12,631 nt of DNA from Bacilli bacterium (GTDB lineage Bacteria; Bacillota_I; Bacilli_A; RFN20; CAG-288): positions 1 to 12,631 of the forward strand of contig CAAFJQ010000137.1 of assembly GCA_900763245.1 (NCBI GenBank). Reading direction: 5' to 3'. A program made the translations under genes and the position numbers. This document shows, in pieces, positions 1 to 6,738 of the stretch (its first letter is position 1; each line of letters opens with the position of its first letter). Below the pieces are notes generated by a model. That model worked only from the letters and a program-made list of their open reading frames with translations, was not told where the DNA came from and made no database searches.

Positions 1-368
1 ACTCGATTTCAAGTAGGGATGCCGCAATAAGCGATGTTGCATTCTACGAATGCACATCTCTCACAAGCGTTAACATCGGTAACGGCCTCTCTTCAATCGG
101 CGCTTGGGTATTCCACGAATGCTCATCACTCGCAAGCGTTACAATACCGGATAGTGTCACTTCAATCGAAAGTTTAGCATTCTCCTTCTGCACATCACTC
201 ACGAGCATCAACATTCCTGCCAGTGTCGCTTCAATCGGAGAATATGCATTCCAATGTTGTGAATCTTTGACAATATATTGTGAAGCACAAAGCAAGCCTG
301 ATGGGTGGAACCCTAATTGGAATCCTTTTAACTATCCGGTCGTATGGGGTTATAAATCAAAGCCGTAA
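1..368 (+). CDS. BspA-like leucine-rich repeat protein, C-terminal fragment
   Basis: The frame using codons that begin at position 3 is open from the window edge to the TAA at 366-368, so only the last 121 residues are visible. They contain three near-perfect 23-residue repeats (39-107, 108-176, 177-245) of the form A/V-F-x-x-C-x-S-L-x-S-[VI]-x-I-x-x-x-[LV]-x-S-I. A partial repeat starts at 246 and a degenerate one lies before 39. This is the Treponema/BspA-type LRR_5 pattern, which is known from secreted or surface proteins of host-associated bacteria, where it binds host or bacterial ligands. The protein ends in a short aromatic tail with paired WNP motifs and a VVWGY element. No LPXTG motif, terminal hydrophobic segment or positively charged anchor is present, so any surface attachment must come from the unseen N-terminal part. 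The ligand cannot be predicted. Confidence 0.88.
   Translation, partial: SISSRDAAISDVAFYECTSLTSVNIGNGLSSIGAWVFHECSSLASVTIPDSVTSIESLAFSFCTSLTSINIPASVASIGEYAFQCCESLTIYCEAQSKPDGWNPNWNPFNYPVVWGYKSKP
39..245 (+). repeat. Three tandem 69-bp repeats encoding 23-residue LRR_5 units
   Basis: The units at 39-107, 108-176 and 177-245 are in register and share the protein core F-x-x-C-x-S-L-x-S. The DNA is diverged between units, with different third positions, so this is an old protein repeat and not a fresh duplication. A fourth, incomplete unit (AFQCCESL) starts at 246 and runs into the C-terminal tail. Confidence 0.85.
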
Positions 369-407
369 ATGCATGTTAAAAGCATCTTCCTTGCTCAATC
401 TGTAACT

Positions 408-427
408 TCATGTTATCGTAAACATGA
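408..427 (+). promoter_or_regulatory. Inverted repeat and weak extended -10 before the GNAT gene
   Basis: A 7-bp stem (TCATGTT at 408-414, AACATGA at 421-427) encloses a 6-nt loop and touches the ribosome binding site GAGGT at 426-430. The loop region also carries an extended -10-like TGTTATCGT (411-419), with a possible -35 TTGCTC at 391-396 and a 17-bp spacer. The dyad could be an operator or an RNA hairpin near the Shine-Dalgarno sequence. Both matches are modest and may be chance in AT-rich DNA. There is no T-run after it, so it is not an intrinsic terminator for the repeat protein gene. Confidence 0.25.
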
Positions 428-437
428 GGTAAACAAC

Positions 438-707
438 ATGAACAAACAATATTCTGATGATCACATTCAATATACAGATGAGCAAGGAAATCTTTTGGCT
501 GAAATTGATTTTCCAAAGACAAGAGAGGGTGAAATAACAATCACCCATACTTTTGTCGATTCTTCCTTAAAAGGACAGGGCATCGGAAAGGAACTGATCC
601 TTTCTGTCATCGATTACACCAAGAAAAACAATCTGAAAATCAGAGCGACCTGCTCTTTTGCAATTCATTATTTCTCTAAGAATTCTAGCGAAATCTACAT
701 AGGCTAG
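438..707 (+). CDS. Small GNAT-family N-acetyltransferase (YjdJ/COG2388 type)
   Basis: This 89-residue protein has the fold pattern of the short acetyltransferases of COG2388 (PF14542). An N-terminal strand pair is followed by the acetyl-CoA pyrophosphate-binding motif SLKGQGIGKELI (residues 43-54) and then the family's C-terminal block TCSFAIHYFSKN (71-82) with the conserved cysteine C72. It should transfer acetyl groups from acetyl-CoA in the cytoplasm. The substrates of this short family are not well defined. I chose ATG 438 because GAGGT at 426-430 lies 7 nt upstream. The frame extends back to ATG 369, but that extra 23-residue stretch has no ribosome binding site and does not belong to the family. 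It sits 69 bp after the repeat-protein gene and shows no functional link with it. Confidence 0.85.
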   Translation: MNKQYSDDHIQYTDEQGNLLAEIDFPKTREGEITITHTFVDSSLKGQGIGKELILSVIDYTKKNNLKIRATCSFAIHYFSKNSSEIYIG

Positions 708-874
708 TAGGACAGCTTACATATTTTGTCGAAATTATAATTTAGCACTTTTTTAGCTCAATTCAATTTCTAAAGACTATTTTTTCTAAAATTGTCGGTT
801 TATATGTAACTTTTTCAAAAATGGTTTTTTTACGATGGCTATTTCTGCGTTTCTAGTTTACAAAAGAGAAATAC
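708..874. other. AT-rich intergenic region without a gene
   Basis: This stretch holds many T-runs and the 12-bp perfect palindrome AAATTATAATTT (732-743), which contains a TATAAT without a well-placed -35. I see no coding frame with a ribosome binding site and no convincing GC-rich terminator hairpin for the upstream GNAT gene. The promoter of the next gene begins inside its right end. Confidence 0.5.
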
Positions 875-885
875 TTGGGTATAAA
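857..885 (+). promoter_or_regulatory. Sigma-A-like promoter of the O-antigen ligase-like gene
   Basis: TTTACA (857-862, 5 of 6 to consensus) is followed after a 17-bp spacer by TATAAA (880-885, 5 of 6). Transcription would start near 891-892. This is upstream of ATG 896 by only about 4-5 nt and downstream of the alternative TTG at 875, so the promoter bears directly on the choice of start codon. Confidence 0.55.
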
Positions 886-895
886 ATGTAAACTT

Positions 896-2359
896 ATGTT
901 CCAGTATATATTTAAAAACGAAAACAAGTATGTAAACCGCATCGATCAGTTCTTCGGTTCTAACTATTACATCTTTCTTGTTGCGATATTCACGTTATTC
1001 AGCGAAGTGTTTGCACTTGAAATCCCGCTCTACTATTTCTATGTCTTATTCTGCTTAGGAATTCCGTTTTTGTTTTGCAAGGATATGAGAGCTCTTCTTC
1101 CTCCCCTATTCTTCGGCTATGTCTCTGTTTCCTTGAAGACAAACCACTATGAAGCAGGAAAGAACCTATTCAATGAAACGACTTGGCCTCATTTTATCTT
1201 CCTTATCTCCATGATCGCTGTCTTATTGACATCAAGACTGATTGTTGACAATATCGCAAGAAAAAACACACGATTCCCAAGGTTGTTTATCGGATATCTG
1301 CTCTTTATGCTGATATTCCCATTATCTGGTATTTTTTCGCCTTATTATGCCCCTAGAGAGGGCTTGTATGGTTTCTTGGTCGGTGCCTCCTATTTCATCC
1401 CCTTTGTCGCTGCCTATTACGCCGTTGACTTCAGGACAATGAGAAAAGATTACTTCGCATATCTGTTATTGGCCTTTGGTTTTTGTCTTAGCGCGCAGGT
1501 CCTTGTCATCTATTTCCAGCATATGAAAGATATCTTTTCCGGAAACTTCTACAATGGTCTGATCCGTACTGGATGGGGTGTCAAGAACAATATCGGCGGT
1601 ATGCTGGCTGTGGCTCTTCCTGGTCCGATCTATTTAGCAACAAAGAGAAAGAACTATCCTCTGTATATCTTCTTCAATCTGTTCTTCTATACTGTTGTGG
1701 CTATGACCGAAAGCAGAGGTTCTCTTCTTGCCGCTTCCATCGTCGAGCTTGTGATGTTTATCTATTTCATCATTTTAGAGAAGAAAAAGAGAATACCAGT
1801 TGTCATCTGTCTTTTGTTTTTTATCGGTACAGCAATCGCCTTCCTCTTTACCATCAATCATTTCTACCCCTCTGTCCTTAGCTATATTGTCTCAACATTG
1901 AAGCATCTTACTTTCGACGGATTATCTTCTGGACGAGTCGAATTATGGAAGATAGGAATAAAGAACTTCATCACTGAACCTTTCTTAGGAAGCGGCTATT
2001 TCAATGTTCCACATGATCTCAACTGCGGATATCTCTCCCCTACCTTCTTTCCGTTCCGTCTGCACAACACTTATATCCAGCTTCTTTCTTCTACCGGCAT
2101 TGTCGGACTTCTTGTCTATGCATATCATCGTTTTGAATCCTGTCTTTTAATATTCAGAAGAATCTCAGAAGAGAAGATTTTCTTATTCTTCTTCTTTATG
2201 TGCTATTTGGGGTGTTCTGCAATCGACTGTCATTTCTTCAATTTAGGCCCTGCCCTTCTTTATGCTATCATGTCAGCATTAACGGAAGGAAACGACATCC
2301 AGATGTCCATTGAAGAAAGAAAGCGTTATCTCACTCAGGTTTCTGACTGCCTTAAATAG
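896..2359 (+). CDS. O-antigen ligase/polymerase-like membrane protein (Wzy_C type)
   Basis: This is a polytopic membrane protein of about 487 residues with roughly 12 hydrophobic segments. Its second half matches the Wzy_C/O-antigen ligase pattern (PF04932): a GWGVKNNIGGMLA segment near residue 230 in the family's Asn-rich position, TESRGSLLAA, a large loop with SSGRVELWKIG, and an HNTYIQLLSSTGIVGLL segment before the last helices. The Arg of SSGR (codon 1934) and the His of HNTY (codon 2063) are candidates for the functional Arg and His of this family. In a Gram-positive such proteins polymerise or transfer lipid-linked cell-surface polysaccharide or attach glycans to proteins. No glycosyltransferase, flippase or chain-length gene lies nearby. 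The frame extends to a TTG at 875 with a weak AGAGA upstream. I prefer ATG 896 because of the promoter at 857-885, though it lacks a ribosome binding site. The exact start is uncertain. Confidence 0.85.
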   Translation: MFQYIFKNENKYVNRIDQFFGSNYYIFLVAIFTLFSEVFALEIPLYYFYVLFCLGIPFLFCKDMRALLPPLFFGYVSVSLKTNHYEAGKNLFNETTWPHFIFLISMIAVLLTSRLIVDNIARKNTRFPRLFIGYLLFMLIFPLSGIFSPYYAPREGLYGFLVGASYFIPFVAAYYAVDFRTMRKDYFAYLLLAFGFCLSAQVLVIYFQHMKDIFSGNFYNGLIRTGWGVKNNIGGMLAVALPGPIYLATKRKNYPLYIFFNLFFYTVVAMTESRGSLLAASIVELVMFIYFIILEKKKRIPVVICLLFFIGTAIAFLFTINHFYPSVLSYIVSTLKHLTFDGLSSGRVELWKIGIKNFITEPFLGSGYFNVPHDLNCGYLSPTFFPFRLHNTYIQLLSSTGIVGLLVYAYHRFESCLLIFRRISEEKIFLFFFFMCYLGCSAIDCHFFNLGPALLYAIMSALTEGNDIQMSIEERKRYLTQVSDCLK

Positions 2360-2380
2360 GTGAAAACTCAACAAAAATAA

Positions 2381-2409
2381 TATACAATAGTTGCGGTTTC
2401 ATTTATAAT
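2381..2409 (+). promoter_or_regulatory. Sigma-A-like promoter of degV
   Basis: TATACA (2381-2386, 4 of 6 to TTGACA), a 17-bp spacer and a perfect TATAAT (2404-2409) lie in the 73-bp gap before degV. Transcription would start near 2416, giving a short leader with the strong ribosome binding site GAGGTGA at 2421-2427, 5 nt before the ATG at 2433. Confidence 0.6.
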
Positions 2410-2432
2410 AATCAAGAAATGAGGTGAACAAA

Positions 2433-3290
2433 ATGAGAATTGCAATTTCTGCCGAAAGCACGATCGACTTGCCTAAAGAACAACTCGAAAGATTTGATAT
2501 TCACACCCTTCCCTTTACGCTCATCATGGGTGATGAAAGCGTATTGGATGGTGAAATACAGCCCGAAAAGCTTTTTGAATTCACTGAAAAGACCGGTCAG
2601 CTTCCTAAGACAAGCGCTGTCAATGAATTCCAGTACAGAGAGCATTTCAGAGCCTTGAAGGAGATGGGATATGATGCTATCATCCACTTTGCTTTATCCA
2701 GCGGCATCTCTTCTGCCTGCAGCAATGCCATGAGAGTCAAGGAAGAGTTCAAAGATGTCTATGTCGTCGATACCAAGTCTCTTTCTACCGGTATCGCTCT
2801 TCTTGCCATTCAGGCCAGAAAGCTTGCCGATAAAGGGCTCTCTCCGAAAGAGATCTATGAAATCTCCGAATCCAGAGTCAAGGACGTCCAGGCCTCCTTC
2901 TCGCTTGAGAGCGTCAACTATCTCTATAAGGGCGGAAGATGCTCCATGCTTTCCATGTTAGGAGCCAACCTTCTCCATATCAAGCCGGAGATCTATGTCC
3001 ACACAGACACTGGTACGATGTCTGCTGGAAAGAAATTCAGAGGCCCGATGAAGAAAGTCGTCCTCAACTATGTCGATGATACCTTAGAACAGTTCAACAA
3101 TCCTGATCTCTCTTTGGTCTTCATCACCTATTCGACAGCACCTGATGATGTCGTTAGTGCCGTCAAGGAAAGACTTGCCAAGAGAGGTTTCAAAGAGATC
3201 ATTCCGACTCATGCAGGCGGTACGATCTCCTGCCACTGCGGTCCTCATTGCTTAGGTATCCTCTATATCAATGACGGAAAAACTGAATAA
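2433..3290 (+). CDS. DegV family fatty-acid-binding protein
   Basis: This 285-residue protein shows the DegV (PF02645) blocks in order: an N-terminal AISAESTIDLP strand-loop in place of the usual DST-x-DLP, TSAVNEFQY, ALSSGISSACSNAM, VVDTKSLSTG, the hallmark NYLYKGGRCSML, LLHIKPEIYV, and a C-terminal GTISCHCGPHCLGILY. DegV proteins bind a long-chain fatty acid. Those that act as FakB present fatty acids to the kinase FakA for phosphorylation and entry into phospholipid synthesis, but no fakA-like gene is in the window, so that role is an inference. Length is as usual for the family. The frame opens at GTG 2424, but that GTG is part of the ribosome binding site GAGGTGA, so ATG 2433 is the start. 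The gene is a single transcription unit ending at the hairpin at 3325-3363. Confidence 0.93.
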   Translation: MRIAISAESTIDLPKEQLERFDIHTLPFTLIMGDESVLDGEIQPEKLFEFTEKTGQLPKTSAVNEFQYREHFRALKEMGYDAIIHFALSSGISSACSNAMRVKEEFKDVYVVDTKSLSTGIALLAIQARKLADKGLSPKEIYEISESRVKDVQASFSLESVNYLYKGGRCSMLSMLGANLLHIKPEIYVHTDTGTMSAGKKFRGPMKKVVLNYVDDTLEQFNNPDLSLVFITYSTAPDDVVSAVKERLAKRGFKEIIPTHAGGTISCHCGPHCLGILYINDGKTE

Positions 3291-3324
3291 TTCTCTTTTA
3301 TAGGCTGAAATATATCTAAAACTC

Positions 3325-3363
3325 AAAACGGATTCTGAGACATCGTCTTCTAGAATCCGTTTT
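3325..3363. terminator. Bidirectional intrinsic terminator between convergent genes
   Basis: A perfect 12-bp inverted repeat (AAAACGGATTCT at 3325-3336 and AGAATCCGTTTT at 3352-3363) encloses a 15-nt loop, which can itself pair through GAGAC/GTCTT (3337-3341 with 3345-3349). The + strand reads into a T-run at 3360-3364 after degV. On the - strand the complement of the left arm also ends in TTTT. It lies between the degV stop and the stop of the convergent - strand operon, so it fits both. Confidence 0.8.
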
Positions 3364-3368
3364 TCAGT

Positions 3369-4037
3369 TCATTTCTTTTTCGATAGCTGATAAGAAAGTT
3401 CAATAAGAGAAAAAATCTCCTCATCCTTTAAGGTATCATCCAAGATAATGGATATCCAGTATTTCTTGTTCATATGATAGCAAGGATAGATGCCTTTTCT
3501 TTTCAGACATTCTTCTGTCTCATTTCCAGTGTGAAGATTCATCACTTCGACTTCCTTGTTCTCGCTATCCGTAATGATCTTCTTTCTGGATAGATTCATG
3601 ATCAGCGCAAACCATTTACGGCTTATATCGTTTCGATATACACCGAATCCTGGGGTATCATCCCACATGAATTCAGGAGTAGTACCATAATTCTTCTTCA
3701 TCCAAGCATCGATTCGATTGGATTGATCAAAGAGATAGACTTCCTTTTTGAAGCACTTGTCTCTGATATCAAGAAGTACAGCTACACATTCTTCTTTCAG
3801 GCTTGCAATAAAGCCTAAAGAGGAATCATTGTCAATCTGACTGTATTCGTCCTCAAAGACCGTATCAAGAAGCTTGCCTGACAATTTATCCGCATGATAC
3901 GTAAGAACGAGCTTAAACTGGCCGTTATGTATCAATTCAGAGTAGATATAGCTTTCCTCATCCTTCTTAAAACCATACAAGACAAGAGAAGGAAGATCTC
4001 CTCTATATCTTTTGAACAAGTCGTCAACCAGTTTCAT
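3369..4037 (-). CDS. YjbR/MmcQ-type protein with extra N-terminal domain
   Basis: Residues about 105-218 of this 222-residue protein match the YjbR/MmcQ family (PF04237, COG2315): AWMKKNYGTTPEFMW, RKWFALIMNLSRKK (140-153), an EVMNL strand, and the signature YPCYHMNKKYWISIILD (184-200) before a last helix. The family folds like a double-wing DNA-binding domain, but its molecular role is not firmly established. Residues 1-100 form a separate N-terminal region that I do not recognise, with a basic start (FKRYRG) and an acidic middle. The start codon overlaps the stop of the upstream VWA gene as ATGA (4034-4037), with AAAGGAG at 4048-4054 10 nt upstream, so translation is probably coupled. It is the last gene of the operon. 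Confidence 0.85.
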   Translation of the reverse strand: MKLVDDLFKRYRGDLPSLVLYGFKKDEESYIYSELIHNGQFKLVLTYHADKLSGKLLDTVFEDEYSQIDNDSSLGFIASLKEECVAVLLDIRDKCFKKEVYLFDQSNRIDAWMKKNYGTTPEFMWDDTPGFGVYRNDISRKWFALIMNLSRKKIITDSENKEVEVMNLHTGNETEECLKRKGIYPCYHMNKKYWISIILDDTLKDEEIFSLIELSYQLSKKK

Positions 4038-5332
4038 TTCCTGATTTCTCCTTTCATCTCAGGAGAGACGGGTAGAACCATGCCATAAGGCTCAGAAAGA
4101 GAGATGTGAAGCCTCTCATCGACAATGATCCATAAGACCTTTCTGACATAGGGCTTGGGTATGCTTCTTTCTCCATAGCCGTCTGTAAAATAGATCAGAA
4201 CCGAGTTTCGATATTCTTTATGGTCATTGAGATATTCGATCACAGGCGTGAAGGCTGTTCCTCCTCTTCCTTTTACAATATCAGGAATATCGTTCTTGGT
4301 TTTGATCTTTCTGACTTCCTGTATCTTGCTGTCACACTGAATCAATGTCATATCAAAGCCTAAGCTCATCTTGAGCTTGAGAATCTGACTTAAGGCTTTG
4401 CTCACCTGTTCTTTATCCATACTGTAGGAAGTATCAATGGCGCAGACAAGACTTGCTTTTCTGTCCGATAAGGTGCCTGATAAATCGCTTCTTAACGGTT
4501 GTCTTCGATTGAGTCTCATATGGGTATGTCTTTTCCCATACGGAACACCGCCTACGACATTTCGTAAGATCTTCTCCCAATAGATCTTCTTCTCTTTTTT
4601 GATTCTGACTTCGCTGGTATTCTTACCTTCCTTGTCTCCTTTTTCTTTTCCGGAGGTGGAGGACTTCAGTTTTTCCATAAACAGAAGCATGACATTTTTC
4701 TGTTCGTTCTCCGCTATGTCCTTCAAAGAATCAAGAGAGAAGTAAGAGGCCGCCTTTTCATCCATGGCGAGGTCTCTCTTTTCCATTCTAAGAGCCTGAT
4801 AGAAGGCACGGCTAGTTAAGTTACCTTCGCTTTTAGCTAAGTCAGGTACTTCTTTAAACGCTTTTTCAAAGTAGCCATCTTCATCATTCTCTAACAATTG
4901 CTTGTTCCATTCGCGGTTTTCTTCATATAATTGCTTTAAGATGCCGTCTTTTAGTCTCTCTACTTTTCGATACTGTTCTTTTCCTTGTAAGAGCGGAAGA
5001 GAACTATTGACATATTCCATCTGAAAAAGAAGAAGGAAAAGAAGATTTTCTAGAGATAAGTCGCATAAGATGAAAGGATGATAATAGAAGACAGAGCTTC
5101 CTGTCTCTGATATCTGAATGAGACTTCCTTCTTTTAAGGTATAGTTCGGTTTCTTTTCGAGTTTTGAAAAGTAATCCTGATAGGGATTATTCGTCAAGTA
5201 GAAATATGTCGATATCATATCAAAGAGTTCAGCATACTCTTTTTCCATTTTCAAAAGGACATCGCTATCGGATGTCTTTTGATATTCTTCTCTCTCTTTG
5301 ATGATATCGGGAAGTATTTCTTTCGGTTTCAT
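4034..5332 (-). CDS. VWA protein of the DUF2201/COG3864 family with degenerate peptidase motif
   Basis: This 432-residue protein has two parts. Residues about 30-140 correspond to the metallopeptidase-like N-terminal domain of the family (FYYHP, then a hydrophobic helix), but the usual HExxH is replaced by QMEYV at 104-108, so zinc hydrolase activity is unlikely. A charged, Lys/Glu-rich linker at about 220-250 leads to a YWEKILRNVVGG segment and a C-terminal VWA domain. Its MIDAS metal site looks complete: D300, S302 and S304 in AIDTSYSM, T359 in GRGGT, and D384 in FTDG. VWA proteins of this type work with a MoxR ATPase, here the adjacent upstream gene, as a chaperone-like pair that remodels or inserts cofactors into client proteins. 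The client is unknown. The ATG lies 1 nt after the moxR TGA without a clear ribosome binding site, suggesting translational reinitiation. Confidence 0.85.
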   Translation of the reverse strand: MKPKEILPDIIKEREEYQKTSDSDVLLKMEKEYAELFDMISTYFYLTNNPYQDYFSKLEKKPNYTLKEGSLIQISETGSSVFYYHPFILCDLSLENLLFLLLFQMEYVNSSLPLLQGKEQYRKVERLKDGILKQLYEENREWNKQLLENDEDGYFEKAFKEVPDLAKSEGNLTSRAFYQALRMEKRDLAMDEKAASYFSLDSLKDIAENEQKNVMLLFMEKLKSSTSGKEKGDKEGKNTSEVRIKKEKKIYWEKILRNVVGGVPYGKRHTHMRLNRRQPLRSDLSGTLSDRKASLVCAIDTSYSMDKEQVSKALSQILKLKMSLGFDMTLIQCDSKIQEVRKIKTKNDIPDIVKGRGGTAFTPVIEYLNDHKEYRNSVLIYFTDGYGERSIPKPYVRKVLWIIVDERLHISLSEPYGMVLPVSPEMKGEIRK

Positions 5333-5333
5333 A

Positions 5334-6653
5334 TCAGTCGAAGAATGAATCCTTTAAGGCTTTGCTCTCCTCTAAGATAGGAAGAATAAGATCAGTATAG
5401 ATATCATGATAGATGCTCATGAAGGTCTGCCCCCTTCTTGTCGTTGAAGAGACAAAGTCATTGGCAAACTGAATCTTGGTCTTTCTGTCCAAGGTCTTCA
5501 GATAATATTTGATTTTGCTTTCGATCTTGACTAATAAGGCCCAGTTTCCAGAGATCGTCGAAGAAAAGTCGGAGAGGTAATTGAGTATGGCAAGTCCTAA
5601 TTTTGATTTCTGCTCTAAGGACATATCGATGATTTTGTCTAAAGTATTGTCAAGTTTCTCATCATCGTTGATGAAGTCAGCAAAAGTGACCGCAGAAGAA
5701 ACCTGCTGATAGTATTCGAAAAATCTGTCTCCGATCTCTTTTCCTAACTTTGCTTCCGAGATGACCTTCAGATCGTTTCTGACAACTTTGAGAGCGTTCT
5801 CTTGGGCGGTGAAGAAAGGACGAGTGATCGATACGGATTTCAAAATCGTATCGAGCATATCGTATCCACGTGGAGAAGGGGTGGATGTCACATCATCATC
5901 GAGTTCATCATCGTCTGCAAATAGGTCGTTCCGATGGCCTTTGATGAAGTCCTGAATGACAGGAGAGATATCATTGGCTTTGGCATAGTTAAGAAAATCG
6001 ACAGAGTTGCTCTTCACGTCCAGTTTGATGAAACGGTCAAGCTGAGCAGGGTCCATCTCATTGGTCTGATAGGTTGAGGAGGAGTTTGCGGGGTTCATAG
6101 CACCGACAAAGAACACCCACCAAGGGAAGTTATAGCCGTTGACAGAGCGGGTGAGAAGAATGTTCATCAGTTCCTTATAGACCTGCGGATCGCTTCTGTT
6201 GATCTCATCGAAAAAGACGATGACAGGCTGAATCTTCTTCTCTAAAAGGAGTGAAATTTTCTCGCTTGGTTTGATATCGTTATCGCTATAGCGGTTGATA
6301 TCGCCTTTTAAGGCATCTGATTCCTCTTTGCTATGATTGAGGAGATAGATTTCTTTCTCTTTCTTCTGAATGCGTTCTACGACATAGTAAGGAAGAAAGC
6401 GGAAAGAGATCTTTCCTTTTTCATCCATATACTGATAGGGAAGTCCGGTGATTTCGCCCTCTTTCAAAGAGCCGCCTTCTACAGTGAGAAGAACGCCGTT
6501 AATATCATCTGCTACCTGTTTGACAAGCATGGATTTGCCGATACCATGTCTGCCTGAAAGAAGAGGAGTCAAAGAGAGTCCTCTTTTCTCTACTGCAAGG
6601 TTTGCTAATATGACACGTTTGACGATTCGTTTTGCATCCGATATTTTGATCAT
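5334..6653 (-). CDS. MoxR-family AAA+ ATPase
   Basis: This 439-residue cytoplasmic AAA+ ATPase has Walker A GRHGIGKS (34-41), Walker B VIVFFDEI (144-151, D149/E150), sensor 1 at N187 in GAMNP, the arginine-finger region DPAQLDRF (201-208) and sensor 2 at R262 in TPSPRGYD. The early Walker A and the C-terminal helical tail fit the MoxR/dynein-related AAA_5 group. It should form a hexamer that uses ATP to act on the VWA partner encoded immediately downstream. Two features are unusual: about 40 extra residues (100-140) just before Walker B, and an acidic run DDDELDDD (247-254) just before sensor 2. The start ATG is preceded by a perfect AGGAGG (6658-6663) with a 4-nt spacer, and a candidate promoter lies just upstream. 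It is the first gene of a three-gene operon. Confidence 0.93.
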   Translation of the reverse strand: MIKISDAKRIVKRVILANLAVEKRGLSLTPLLSGRHGIGKSMLVKQVADDINGVLLTVEGGSLKEGEITGLPYQYMDEKGKISFRFLPYYVVERIQKKEKEIYLLNHSKEESDALKGDINRYSDNDIKPSEKISLLLEKKIQPVIVFFDEINRSDPQVYKELMNILLTRSVNGYNFPWWVFFVGAMNPANSSSTYQTNEMDPAQLDRFIKLDVKSNSVDFLNYAKANDISPVIQDFIKGHRNDLFADDDELDDDVTSTPSPRGYDMLDTILKSVSITRPFFTAQENALKVVRNDLKVISEAKLGKEIGDRFFEYYQQVSSAVTFADFINDDEKLDNTLDKIIDMSLEQKSKLGLAILNYLSDFSSTISGNWALLVKIESKIKYYLKTLDRKTKIQFANDFVSSTTRRGQTFMSIYHDIYTDLILPILEESKALKDSFFD

Positions 6654-6682
6654 AGGGCCTCCTGAAAATTTACGTATAGATT

Positions 6683-6710
6683 ATTGTACTTCAAAAACAA
6701 TCCAAATCAA
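6683..6710 (-). promoter_or_regulatory. Candidate promoter of the moxR-VWA-yjbR operon
   Basis: On the - strand TTGATT (complement of 6705-6710, 4 of 6) is followed after 16 bp by TACAAT (complement of 6683-6688, 5 of 6). Transcription would start near 6676, leaving a leader of about 22 nt that contains the AGGAGG of moxR. I see no terminator hairpin in the 85-bp gap after addA, so read-through from addBA may also feed this operon. Confidence 0.5.
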
Positions 6711-6738
6711 AGAGAGAGGCTATGATAAACTCGTGTCT

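Noticed and set aside
3..38. Possible frameshift at the left edge of the repeat protein
   Set aside because: The segment before the first clear repeat still aligns in frame as a divergent repeat, with Ile and Asp in the right positions, and the other two frames meet stops.
44..295. Open frame of 83 codons on the - strand opposite the LRR repeats
   Set aside because: It is the shadow of the repetitive + strand coding sequence. It has no ribosome binding site, and the + strand frame matches a known repeat family.
369..437. Longer start of the GNAT protein at ATG 369
   Set aside because: It has no ribosome binding site and starts 1 nt after the previous stop. The extra residues do not fit the family, while ATG 438 has GAGGT at a proper distance.
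732..743. AAATTATAATTT palindrome as promoter or terminator
   Set aside because: There is no suitable -35 at 16-18 bp and no GC stem. In AT-rich DNA it may be chance.
2391..2409. TTGCGG as the -35 of degV
   Set aside because: It is only 7 bp from TATAAT. TATACA at 2381-2386 gives the correct 17-bp spacing.
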